A stretch of 64,000 nucleotides of DNA, taken from the NCBI RefSeq assembly GCF_029873215.1, contig NZ_CP123620.1, positions 2,976,001 through 3,040,000 on the forward strand, in the 5' to 3' direction. Made by a program: the position numbers and the translations under genes. Numbering within the stretch: the first letter of the stretch is position 1; every line of letters starts with the position of its first letter. Positions 17,448 through 25,619 of this stretch are shown piece by piece. This stretch comes from Nocardioides sp. BP30. Lineage in GTDB: Bacteria; Actinomycetota; Actinomycetes; Propionibacteriales; Nocardioidaceae. Below the pieces are notes generated by a model. It saw only the letters and a list, made by a program, of their open reading frames with translations, did no database searches and was not told the origin of the DNA.

Positions 17448-17520
17448 CTCCCCGAGTTGGACTCGAACCAACAACCGTCCGATTAACAGTCGGAAGCTCT
17501 GCCAATTGAGCTATCGGGGA
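17448..17520 (-). tRNA. tRNA-Asn (GTT)
   Basis: Complete cloverleaf on the minus strand: acceptor TCCCCGA/TCGGGGA, D arm GCTC/GAGC, anticodon stem TCCGA/TCGGA with loop CTGTTAA (anticodon GTT), T arm GTTGG/CCAAC with loop TTCGAGT, discriminator G, no complete CCA encoded. The 3' half is duplicated at 16227-16262, which marks this gene as the integration target of a small island to its left. Confidence 0.97.
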
Positions 17521-17611
17521 TCAGCCACCTCGTCGGCAGCAGGCGAAACCTTAGCAACGCCTTGGGTGAGACCTGCAAATCGGGGCCGTCCTCGGCTCGG
17601 GGAGCAGCTGC

Positions 17612-19552
17612 TCAGGGCATCCCGACGCGCTCGCGCAACGAACGGCGCTGCTGCTCCAGCGCATGCAGATCGGCGAAGAGCGCCCGGTAGGCCTCCGGGT
17701 CGTCGGTCGGGTTCGTGCGCTGCAGGCGGCTGTGCACGTCGGCGATGCGGCGCTGCAGCGATGCCTGCCGCAGTGCGACGACGTGCTCGGTGACGTAGCC
17801 CGCGTCGACCTCCCGCCGCGACGGCAGCGCTTCGACGGCGAGGGCACTCACCAGCGCGGCCAGGTGGGGTGTGCCGGCAGCCGCCGCGAGCCGCGCCGCC
17901 CAGCTCGCGTCGCCGGCTCCGGCCCCGGGTCCGCCGGCGGCGGCGATCAGCGCCCAGACCTGCTGGTAGGCGGGGTGCTGGAAGTCGGCGGCGCTGATCT
18001 CGCCGGTGAGCCGGCCGACGGCCATCGGGTGCTGCACCAGCACCTTGAGCGTCTCCCGCTCCAGGGCGAAGCGCGGGTCGCGCAGGTCCGGCGTCGCCGG
18101 CCGCGCCGGTGCCGCCTCCGCTGTGCCGGGCGGAACGGCACCGGCGGCACCCCCGACACCGGCGGCACCCCCGGCACCGACGCCGTCCCGGCGGACGCCG
18201 CCTGCTGCCGTCGCACTGGACCGGGCATCCCGGGCGCCGGCGCGTCGTACCTCGGCGCTGGCCTGCTCCGGATCGACGCCGACCATCGAGGCCAGCTCGC
18301 GGGCGAAGGCGTCCACCTTGGACCGGTCGCGCACGCTGGAGACCAGCCGGGCACCCTCGCGCAGCGCGTCGACCCGGCCGTCGGCGCGGTCGAGGTCGTG
18401 CTTGGCCAAGACGTTGCCCAGCACGAACCGGTACAGCGGCTGTCGGCCGGCGACGAGTGCGCGGACCGCCTCGTCACCCTGCTTGACCCGCAGGTCGCAG
18501 GGGTCGAGCCCCTCGGGCGCGACGGCGACATAGGTCTGCGAGACGAAGTCCTGATCGCCGCTGAAGACCTTCATCGCCGCCGCCTGACCGGCGGCGTCGC
18601 CGTCGAAGGTGAAGACGACTTCCCCGGAGGACTGGGTGAAGTCGGCCATGAACCGTCGTACGACCTTGCCGTGCTCGGAGGTGAAGGCGGTCCCGCAGGT
18701 GGCCACGGCCGTCGTGATCCCGGCCAGATGGCAGGCCATCACGTCGGTGTAGCCCTCCACCACCACCGCCTGCCCGGTCTTCCGCATGCCCTCGCGGGCC
18801 AGGTCGATGCCGTAGAGGACGGTGTTCTTCTTGTAGATCGGCGTCTCGGAGGTGTTGATGTACTTGCCCGAGATCCGGTCGTCGTCGAAGAGCTTGCGGG
18901 CGCCGAACCCGATCACGTCGCCGCTCGACTCGCGGATCGGCCAGATCAGCCGGCTCTGGAAGACGTCGTAGCCGTTGTGGCGGGTCAGGCCACCGACGAC
19001 CAGCTCCTCCTCGGAGAAGCCCCGACCGCGCAGGTGCTGGCGCAGCGCCTTGCCGTCGGTGGGCGCGAAGCCGATGCCGAAGCGCTCGGCGGCGGCCTGG
19101 TCGAAGCTCCGCTCGGCGAGGAACTGCCGGGCCGGTAGCGCAGCCGGGGTGAGCAGCTGTTCGGCGAAGAACTCGGCGGCGATCCGGTGGGCCTCGATCA
19201 GCTTGCCACGCTGCGGGCCCCGGGGGCGGTCCTCGCGGCCGTCGCCCTCCTCGTGCTCGAGCGGCACGCCGTACTTCTCCGCGAGCCGCTCCACTGTCTC
19301 GGTGAAGCCGAGGCCGTCGATCTTCATCACGAAGCTGATCACGTCGCCACCCGCCTGGCAGCCGAAGCAGTAGAACATCTGCCGTGCGGGCGTGACCTGG
19401 AAGCTGGGCGACTTCTCGTCGTGGAAGGGGCACAGACCCTTCATCGAGCCGCCGCCCGCGTTGCGCAGCGTGACGTACTGGCTCACGACGTCGTCGATCC
19501 GCGCTTTCTCGCGCACCTCCTGGATGCTCTTGTCGCGGATCCTCCCTGGCAC
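17612..19552 (-). CDS. dnaG: DNA primase
   Basis: Synthesises RNA primers at the replication fork. 646 residues. The N-terminal CHC2 zinc ribbon has Cys41, His44, Cys62 and Cys65 (CPFHDEKSPSF and FYCFGC). The RNA polymerase/TOPRIM core contains VVVEGYTDV (catalytic Glu) and TFDGDAAGQAA (DxD-type metal site). A Gly/Pro/Ala-rich linker (around 435-490) separates the helicase-binding C-terminal domain. GTG start at 19552, opening MPGRIRDKSIQEVREKARID as actinobacterial primases do. It is the last gene of the unit dgt, hydroxyacid dehydrogenase, nitrilase, dnaG, starting 9 bases after the nitrilase stop. Confidence 0.97.
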   Translation of the reverse strand: MPGRIRDKSIQEVREKARIDDVVSQYVTLRNAGGGSMKGLCPFHDEKSPSFQVTPARQMFYCFGCQAGGDVISFVMKIDGLGFTETVERLAEKYGVPLEHEEGDGREDRPRGPQRGKLIEAHRIAAEFFAEQLLTPAALPARQFLAERSFDQAAAERFGIGFAPTDGKALRQHLRGRGFSEEELVVGGLTRHNGYDVFQSRLIWPIRESSGDVIGFGARKLFDDDRISGKYINTSETPIYKKNTVLYGIDLAREGMRKTGQAVVVEGYTDVMACHLAGITTAVATCGTAFTSEHGKVVRRFMADFTQSSGEVVFTFDGDAAGQAAAMKVFSGDQDFVSQTYVAVAPEGLDPCDLRVKQGDEAVRALVAGRQPLYRFVLGNVLAKHDLDRADGRVDALREGARLVSSVRDRSKVDAFARELASMVGVDPEQASAEVRRAGARDARSSATAAGGVRRDGVGAGGAAGVGGAAGAVPPGTAEAAPARPATPDLRDPRFALERETLKVLVQHPMAVGRLTGEISAADFQHPAYQQVWALIAAAGGPGAGAGDASWAARLAAAAGTPHLAALVSALAVEALPSRREVDAGYVTEHVVALRQASLQRRIADVHSRLQRTNPTDDPEAYRALFADLHALEQQRRSLRERVGMP

Positions 19553-19561
19553 GAGCAGATC

Positions 19562-20368
19562 CTACGGTCCCACCGGAGCGAGCCGGTGCCGCTCGCCTAG
19601 ACCCGGCCGCCGGTCGGCCCACATCCGCTGCGTCCCGCGCACCTCGGCGATCCGCTCGGGGTCGATGTCGGCCACGGCCAGGCCCTCCGTCCCGGGAGGC
19701 ACCCGGTCGATGATGCGCCCCTCCGGATCGAAGACGGCGGACCCGCCGATGAAGCCGTACGGCGCCCCGAGCAGCCCGGCGAAGACCACGTAGACGCCGT
19801 TGTCGAGCGCTCGGGCCGCATAGTGCAGGTCGCGCCGGTGCTCGCCGCCGGGGAAGTAGGCGCCGCTGTTGAGGTAGACGTCGGCGCCCGCTGCCGCCGC
19901 GGCGTGCTCGGGGAAGTTCGCGTCGTAGCAGACCGAGAGCGCCAGCTCGCGCTCCCCCGTCATCAGGCTCGCCCCGCACTCGCCGGGCGTGAAGAACGCC
20001 CGCTCGGAGGCGTAGAGGTGCTGCTTCGCGTACGCCGCGACAGGCCGCTCGCCCGGACGCAGCACCACGCTGCTCAGCGTCCGGTGCGTGCCGTGGTCCA
20101 GCGGCGAGTTGAGCACCGCCGTGACTCCCCCGTCCTCGACCGCTGCCTGCACGGGAGCCGCCCAGGCCAGGTCGATGCCGGGCAGGTGCCCGGTGTGGAG
20201 CAGGTCGGCGAAGGCGGCCTCGTCGTACCCGGTGGTGAACGCCTCGGGGAAGACGACCACCCCCGCACCGCGTCGGGCCGCCCGGCGGACCCAGTCGGCG
20301 GCCGAGGCCAGGTTGCGGTCCACCTCACCCGGCAGTGCCTCGGCCTGCACCGCCGCCACGCGCAGCAT
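19562..20368 (-). CDS. carbon-nitrogen hydrolase (nitrilase superfamily)
   Basis: 268 residues, right for a stand-alone CN-hydrolase. The Glu-Lys-Cys triad is visible: Glu42 in FPEAF, Lys115 in YAKQHLY, Cys147 in SVCYDANFPE. The downstream block YLNSGAYFPGGEHRRDLHYAARALDN is typical of amidases and carbamoylases. The substrate cannot be inferred. Its ATG (20368-20366) overlaps the stop of the dehydrogenase by one base (TGATG), so it is co-translated with that gene and probably feeds into dnaG transcription. Confidence 0.9.
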   Translation of the reverse strand: MLRVAAVQAEALPGEVDRNLASAADWVRRAARRGAGVVVFPEAFTTGYDEAAFADLLHTGHLPGIDLAWAAPVQAAVEDGGVTAVLNSPLDHGTHRTLSSVVLRPGERPVAAYAKQHLYASERAFFTPGECGASLMTGERELALSVCYDANFPEHAAAAAGADVYLNSGAYFPGGEHRRDLHYAARALDNGVYVVFAGLLGAPYGFIGGSAVFDPEGRIIDRVPPGTEGLAVADIDPERIAEVRGTQRMWADRRPGLGERHRLAPVGP

Positions 20369-21282
20369 CAGTAGTCGCCTCGCATGATGTTGGCCAGCGG
20401 CTCGCCGGCGGCGAAGCGCTCGAGCTGCTGGCGGACCAGACGGTGGGCGCGCGGCCACATCGCGCTGCTCGCCCCACCGACGTGCGGACTGATCAAGAGA
20501 CCCGGCGCTGCCCACAGTGGGTGATCGGCGGGCAGCGGCTCGGGGTCGGTGACGTCGAGCGCCGCCCGGATCCGTCCGGCCCGGAGCGCAGCGTCGAGTG
20601 CCTCGGTGTCGACGACCGGGCCGCGGGCGACGTTGACCAGCAGGGCCCCCGGCCGCATCCGGGCGAGGAACGCCGCGTCCACCAGGCCGCGGGTCTGGTC
20701 GGTCAAGGGCACGATCAGCACCACCACGTCCGCGTCCGGCAGCAGCTCCGGCAGCTCCGCGATCGCGTGCACCCCCTCCCGGGCCGAGCGCGCCACCCGC
20801 ACCACGTCGCACTCGAACGGCAGCAGCCGGGACTCGATCGCCTCGCCGATCGCGCCGTACCCGACGATCAGGACGCGCTTGTCCGCCAGCGCCTCGGTGA
20901 AGCCGTCGCGCCGCCATCGCGCCTGATCCTGCTGGCGCACGAAGGTCGGGATCTCCCGCAGCGAGGCCAGGATCAGGGTCAGGGCGAGCTCGGCGGTGGA
21001 CGTGTCATGGATGCCACGCCCGTTGCAGAGCGTGACCCCGTCGGGGACGCGCGACCGGATGTTGTCGACGCCGGCCGAGAGCGTCTGCACCACCCTGAGC
21101 GAGGTCATCTGCGCGAGCACGTCGGCGACGCCCGGCCCCATGTTGTACGGCGTGACGTAGAACTCCACCTCCCGCACCGAGGCCGGCACGTCCCGGGTGG
21201 GATCGACCACCTCGTAGCGCAGTCCGGACGGCACTTCGCCCAGCTCGCTGGGGTCGAACGGCAGCCACACCAGCGGGTTCAT
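20368..21282 (-). CDS. D-2-hydroxyacid dehydrogenase
   Basis: 304 residues. NAD-binding motif VGYGAIGEAI sits in the middle domain. The catalytic Arg is in LLVNVARGPVVDTEAL, the Glu in DVTDPEPLPADHPLW and the His in LISPHVGGAS. These three residues define the family (phosphoglycerate, glyoxylate or lactate dehydrogenases). The short N-terminal catalytic domain and the absence of an ACT domain argue against biosynthetic SerA. Its ATG overlaps the dgt stop (ATGA). Co-transcription with dgt and dnaG is probably a matter of position, not of pathway. Confidence 0.9.
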   Translation of the reverse strand: MNPLVWLPFDPSELGEVPSGLRYEVVDPTRDVPASVREVEFYVTPYNMGPGVADVLAQMTSLRVVQTLSAGVDNIRSRVPDGVTLCNGRGIHDTSTAELALTLILASLREIPTFVRQQDQARWRRDGFTEALADKRVLIVGYGAIGEAIESRLLPFECDVVRVARSAREGVHAIAELPELLPDADVVVLIVPLTDQTRGLVDAAFLARMRPGALLVNVARGPVVDTEALDAALRAGRIRAALDVTDPEPLPADHPLWAAPGLLISPHVGGASSAMWPRAHRLVRQQLERFAAGEPLANIMRGDY

Positions 21283-22520
21283 CGCTCTCCGATCAGTCGT
21301 GCGTGCCAGGCCACGGCGCTGGCGTCGGTCAGGGAGGCCACCTGGTCGACCACCACCCGCAACCGCGCGGCGTCGTCGGGCGCCTGCGCCCAGTCCTCGG
21401 CGTACTGCCGGTCCAGCGCCGCGCCGTCCCGGTCGAGCAGCGCCGCGACCAGCTCTGCCAGCAGCTCGCGCTGGCGAGCCATCAGCGCGCGCCGGTCGTC
21501 GGTCTGCATGACGTAGTGGGCCGCGACGCCCTTGAGCACCGCCATCTCGCGCAGCGTCTCCTCCGGCACGACGAGGTCGGCGCGGTAGCGGGTGAACGGC
21601 CCCTCGGCCGCCTCGAAGGTGGCCTGCTGGACCGCCCCGCAGAAGCGCCCGATCACGTCGCTGGTCAGGTTCTTCAAGGCGGCCAGGCTGCGACGGGTGC
21701 CGTCGTAGCCGCGCAGCGGCCACGACCCGATCGCCGTCAGCTCCTTGAGCGTCGCAGCGACCTGCGCGTCGTCCAGATCGGGGCGGTAGGTGGCCCGTAC
21801 GGCGGCGCCGACCGCCGCCACGTCCAGCGCTGTCAGGTCGATCCGACCGGCGACCACGCCGTCCTCGACGTCGTGCACCGAGTAGGCGACGTCGTCGGCG
21901 AGATCCATGATCTGGGCCTCCACGCACCGCTGCTGGGCGTGAGCGCCGGCGCGCAGCCAGGTGAACACCGGCAGGTCGTCGCCGTAGACGCCGAACTTCG
22001 GCCCAGGCCGCTCGCTGCGGGCCCACGGATACTTCGTGCAGGCGTCGAGGGTCGCGCGAGTCAGGTTGAGCCCGACCGACTCGCCGGCGGCATCGAACGT
22101 CTTCGCCTCGAGCCGGGTCAGGATCCGCAGCGTCTGGGCGTTGCCCTCGAACCCACCCGCGTCCTGCGCGAGGACGGCGAGCACCTCCTCGCCGTTGTGC
22201 CCGAACGGCGGGTGGCCGAGATCGTGGGCGAGCGCGGCGGTCTCGGCCAGGTCGGCCAGCTCGGGCTGGCCGCCGTTGAGCGCCCGCGAGAGGTCGCGGG
22301 CCACCTGCGCGACCTCCAGGCTGTGGGTGAGCCGGTTGCGGACGAAGTCATCCGACTGCGGCCCGACCACCTGGGTCTTCGCCGCCAAGCGACGTGAGGA
22401 GGCGGCGTGCACCACCCGCGCCCGGTCACGCTCGAACGGCGTGCGCTCGGGCGCGAGGACCCGCTTGGGCGGCTCGGGAACGAGCCGCTCACGAGCGTGA
22501 GCGTCGTAGAGGTCATCCAT
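21279..22520 (-). CDS. dgt: deoxyguanosinetriphosphate triphosphohydrolase-like protein
   Basis: HD-domain enzyme that hydrolyses dNTPs to deoxynucleoside and triphosphate. 413 residues, the usual size of actinobacterial dGTPase-like proteins. The first part, DRARVVHAASSRRLAAKTQV, is followed by the metal site RLTHSLEVAQVAR and AHDLGHPPFGHNGE (H...HD), and later LADDVAYSVHDVEDG supplies the last Asp. ATG 22520 is chosen; GTG two codons earlier is possible. It heads the unit that ends in dnaG, an arrangement also known in mycobacteria, where dgt sits next to dnaG without the two extra genes seen here. Confidence 0.93.
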   Translation of the reverse strand: MDDLYDAHARERLVPEPPKRVLAPERTPFERDRARVVHAASSRRLAAKTQVVGPQSDDFVRNRLTHSLEVAQVARDLSRALNGGQPELADLAETAALAHDLGHPPFGHNGEEVLAVLAQDAGGFEGNAQTLRILTRLEAKTFDAAGESVGLNLTRATLDACTKYPWARSERPGPKFGVYGDDLPVFTWLRAGAHAQQRCVEAQIMDLADDVAYSVHDVEDGVVAGRIDLTALDVAAVGAAVRATYRPDLDDAQVAATLKELTAIGSWPLRGYDGTRRSLAALKNLTSDVIGRFCGAVQQATFEAAEGPFTRYRADLVVPEETLREMAVLKGVAAHYVMQTDDRRALMARQRELLAELVAALLDRDGAALDRQYAEDWAQAPDDAARLRVVVDQVASLTDASAVAWHARLIGER

Positions 22521-22578
22521 CGACACCGACCCTAGGGCCAGGCACCGACAGCGGGTCGGGCGGGTGCGGCCCGCCGGC

Positions 22579-23448
22579 TCAGTTCGTTCCCAGGTGGACG
22601 TGGTCCATGTGGTTCGCCGTCGCGGAGCCCCGATCGGCGAACGTCCGCCAGCCCTCGGAGGCCCGGACGGGGGTCCAGATGCGGTGATACCACAAGATGT
22701 CGTACAGATCGAGCTCGGCGGCGTGGGCCTGCGCCCAGGCTGCGATCCGGTCACCGAGGGCCTTGTCGCCGTAGACCATGACGTCGATGGCGTTGCCGGT
22801 GTCGTGTTCGGAGCGCGCACCCCAGCCGAGGTAGCTGGTGACCTCGGGGAACGCGTGGCACACCGCCCGGTAGACCCGCACGGTCTGCGGCTTGAGTCCC
22901 CGCTCCACGCTGCCGTCGGGGCACGGTGCGTCCGAGAGCGCACCGGCGGCCGGGTCCGGCTTGTCACCCGAGAGATGACCGGAGGTGACCCACCGGGTCT
23001 CGCCGTCGACGACCACCTGCTGGCGGCCGCTGCGCCGGATGCCGGTGTAGACCGCCTGGTCCCCGGCGGACAGCTGGCCGTCGAGCGTGGCGGCGTCGCC
23101 GGCGGCGGACCACAGGTTGAGGTCGACCTCGGCGTACATCCGGGTGCGCGAGAGCGATCGGGAGGCGACCGGCCGCCGCGTCGGCGCAGGGGTCGCCGAC
23201 GTCGACGGCGCCACCGGCACGGCAGAGGCACTCGTCGAGGCGCTCGCGGACGGGCTCGACGCCACCCGCGACAGGCTGTCGGAGGCGTCACTGGCGACCA
23301 GGCTGGTCGCTCCCTGGGTGGCGACCCCGAGGGCGACGGCGCCGCCGGTCACCGCGAGTGCGATGGGTGCGGCGAGGAGGGGAAGACGGGTCCGTCGCAG
23401 ACGCGACGGGCGGGCATCGGTGTCCCGCTTGTGGCGGCCAGTGGCCAC
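22579..23448 (-). CDS. secreted protein with ARB_07466-like (peptidase-fold) C-terminal domain
   Basis: 289 residues from GTG 23448 (AAAGGA about 8 bases upstream). A short basic N-terminus (RHKRDTDARPSRLRRTR) precedes one hydrophobic segment (LPLLAAPIALAVTGGAVALGV), so it is exported or membrane-anchored. A Ser/Ala/Pro/Thr-rich spacer follows, then an SH3-like stretch, then a C-terminal domain with SEHDTGNAIDVMV and NHMDHVHLGTN. The spaced His/Asp pattern (H-x-x-G-x-A-x-D and H-x-D-H-V-H) matches the VanY/LAS-like fold used for peptidoglycan stem peptides. Activity is inferred. Close upstream neighbour of dgt on the same strand. Confidence 0.8.
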   Translation of the reverse strand: MATGRHKRDTDARPSRLRRTRLPLLAAPIALAVTGGAVALGVATQGATSLVASDASDSLSRVASSPSASASTSASAVPVAPSTSATPAPTRRPVASRSLSRTRMYAEVDLNLWSAAGDAATLDGQLSAGDQAVYTGIRRSGRQQVVVDGETRWVTSGHLSGDKPDPAAGALSDAPCPDGSVERGLKPQTVRVYRAVCHAFPEVTSYLGWGARSEHDTGNAIDVMVYGDKALGDRIAAWAQAHAAELDLYDILWYHRIWTPVRASEGWRTFADRGSATANHMDHVHLGTN

Positions 23449-23584
23449 AGCGCTGATCCTTTGCTGTTGCTGACGGGGGGCTGCCGACCGGTCCCGAGTC
23501 GGTTCGGCTTTCAACGAGTACAACACAGGCACTCCGGCGGCGGAAAATCCCCCAGCCGGGTCCTGAGACGCGTACGCCGGTGGC

Positions 23585-24709
23585 TCAGCCCCCGGAGACG
23601 GTGTCCTCGGGGATGGCGCAGCCGACGCCGTCGGTGTCGTCGAGCCAGCCCTCGGGCATGACGATCTTGTCGCGCGGCGCACCCTGGCGACCGCGCGGCG
23701 CACCGAGCTCGGAGACCGGGAACGGCTCGCTCGGGTCGAGCTGCGCGAGCAGGGCGTCGAGGTCGGCGAGGGTCTTGACCAGGCCGAGGTCGCGGCGCAG
23801 GTCGCCGCCGGCGCCGAAGCCCTTGAGGTACCAGGCGACGTGCTTGCGGATCTCCTTGCAGCCGCGCTCCTCGCCCATGTGCTCGCACAGGAGCTCGGCG
23901 TGGCGGCGCATCATCGCGGCCACCTCGCCGAGGTTCGGCAGGGTCGCGACCTGCTCACCGCCGAAGGCGGCAGCAAGGTCGCGGAAGAGCCACGGCCGTC
24001 CCAGGCAACCACGTCCGATGACCACGCCGTCCACACCCGTGTGCGCCATCATCCGCAGCGCGTCTGAGGCCTCCCAGATGTCCCCGTTGCCGAGGACCGG
24101 GATGTCGGACACGCTCGCCTTGAGCTCGGCGATGGCGTCCCAGTCGGCGGTCCCGGAGTAGGCCTGCGAGACGGTCCGGCCGTGCAGCGCGATCGCGGCG
24201 GCGCCGCTCTCGGCAGCGATCCGCCCCGCATCGAGGAACGTCAGGTGCGCATCGTCGATGCCCTTGCGGGTCTTCATCGTCACCGGTACGCCGAAGGGCT
24301 CGGCGGCCTTGACCGCATGACGCAGGATCTCGCCCAGCAGGTTGCGCTTCCACGGCAACACCCCGCCGCCGCCCTTGCGGGTGACCTTGGGCACCGGGCA
24401 ACCGAAGTTGAGGTCGACGTGCGCCACGCCGTACTCGGCGCACAGGATCTCGGTGGCCTTGCCGACGTAGACCGGGTCGGTCCCGTAGAGCTGGACGCTG
24501 CGCACCGTCTCCAGCTCGTCGAAGACGAGCATGTCCTTGGTGTGCTGGTCACCCTCCACCAGGCCGCGCGAGGTGATCATCTCGCAGACGTAGAGCCCGG
24601 CTCCCTGCTCGGCGCACAGCCGTCGGAACGCGGCGTTGGTGACCCCGGCCATCGGCGCGAGCACGACGGGGGTCGCGATCTCGAGGCTGCCGAGGCGCAA
24701 GGACGTCAT
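23585..24709 (-). CDS. dusB: tRNA-dihydrouridine synthase
   Basis: FMN-dependent reduction of uridines to dihydrouridine in tRNA D loops. 374 residues from ATG 24709. TIM-barrel start VVLAPMAGVTNAAFRRLC is the family signature. Catalytic Cys is in HVDLNFGCPVPKVTRKGGG. FMN phosphate-binding residues are in DIPVLGNGDIW and GVVIGRGCLGRPWLF. The C-terminal helical RNA-binding domain is present. Same strand as the lipoprotein and glyS genes upstream of it. Confidence 0.95.
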   Translation of the reverse strand: MTSLRLGSLEIATPVVLAPMAGVTNAAFRRLCAEQGAGLYVCEMITSRGLVEGDQHTKDMLVFDELETVRSVQLYGTDPVYVGKATEILCAEYGVAHVDLNFGCPVPKVTRKGGGGVLPWKRNLLGEILRHAVKAAEPFGVPVTMKTRKGIDDAHLTFLDAGRIAAESGAAAIALHGRTVSQAYSGTADWDAIAELKASVSDIPVLGNGDIWEASDALRMMAHTGVDGVVIGRGCLGRPWLFRDLAAAFGGEQVATLPNLGEVAAMMRRHAELLCEHMGEERGCKEIRKHVAWYLKGFGAGGDLRRDLGLVKTLADLDALLAQLDPSEPFPVSELGAPRGRQGAPRDKIVMPEGWLDDTDGVGCAIPEDTVSGG

Positions 24710-24764
24710 GGGATCATTCTCGCCATCGGGCCGCTGCCCGCCCAAACCGCGGCGGCCGAGATGC

Positions 24765-25601
24765 TCAGCGCAGGGGCGAGCCGGACATGTGCACGTCAGG
24801 GCTCCCGGCCGGGGCGGGCGACGCCGTCGTCGACCCGCTGGGCAGCCCGCTCGGCACCCCGCTGGGCGCCACGCTCGGCGAGCCGGTCGCTCCGGACGAG
24901 CCGCCCTTGCCCAGCGGGGTGACCGCGCCGGTCCAGGCGATCGGCGCGAACGCCTCGGTCGGCCGGAAGCTCACACCCTTCAGGGTGCCGGCGGCCGGAA
25001 CCAGGTAGACCAGGCAGACCTGGGCGCTGGCACCGGCCGGGAACGGCGTCGGCAGGATGCCGGGACTGCACGGCTTGAAGTCGGTCGCGAAGGTGGACGC
25101 CTCCACCAGCGCACCGGAGGCCGCCGAGCCGTAGAGCGGGACGGCGGCGCCCGCCAGGTCGCTGCGACCGGCGTTGCGGACCGTCGCGGTGACGAAGTAG
25201 GGCGCCGTCTGCTTCGTGGCCTCGTCGAGCTCCCAGCCCTTGAACGACTTGCGCAGCGTGGTGCTGTGCACCGCCGTCACCGTCACGTCCAGCACACCGA
25301 CGAGCTTCTGGGTGGGCTGCCAGGCCACCGTCGCGGCCTGTCCGAGCTGCAGCGCCGTGCCCGGCGAGGTCAGCGTGATCCCGGTAGGCACTCCCGTCGG
25401 ATAGCCGCCGGCCGACGTGGCCGTGCCGCTCGCGGAGACGGCGGCCGACCCGCTCGCCGCGTCACCGTTGCCGTCCGAGGACGAGCCGCCGCAGCCGCTG
25501 AGCGCCGTACCGGCGACCAGGAGTGCTCCCGCCGCGAGCGCGTGCAGCCGACGCGAGGAGCGGCGCGACGAGGATCCGTGGCGAGCCATGGCGCTCATCA
25601 T
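24765..25601 (-). CDS. lipoprotein with DUF4352-like beta-sandwich
   Basis: 278 residues. The lipobox LSGC follows a hydrophobic stretch (LHALAAGALLVAGTA), so the protein is likely lipid-anchored on the outer face of the membrane. After a Ser/Gly/Asp-rich linker comes a beta-rich domain resembling telokin-like DUF4352 modules (VTVTAVHSTTLRKS and YFVTATVRNAGRSDL); the last 50 residues are a Ser/Pro/Gly-rich tail. ATG 25601 has GGGGCGGGGG just upstream; ATG 25589 is an alternative. It begins 19 bases after glyS ends and is likely cotranscribed with it. Function unknown. Confidence 0.75.
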   Translation of the reverse strand: MMSAMARHGSSSRRSSRRLHALAAGALLVAGTALSGCGGSSSDGNGDAASGSAAVSASGTATSAGGYPTGVPTGITLTSPGTALQLGQAATVAWQPTQKLVGVLDVTVTAVHSTTLRKSFKGWELDEATKQTAPYFVTATVRNAGRSDLAGAAVPLYGSAASGALVEASTFATDFKPCSPGILPTPFPAGASAQVCLVYLVPAAGTLKGVSFRPTEAFAPIAWTGAVTPLGKGGSSGATGSPSVAPSGVPSGLPSGSTTASPAPAGSPDVHMSGSPLR

Positions 25602-25619
25602 GCACCCCCGCCCCGGGTC

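Noticed and set aside
17612..22520. dgt as ribonuclease or other HD enzyme
   Set aside because: The conserved position next to dnaG and the full HD-type pattern with RLTHSLEV and AHDLGHPPFGHNGE fit the dGTPase-like family best.
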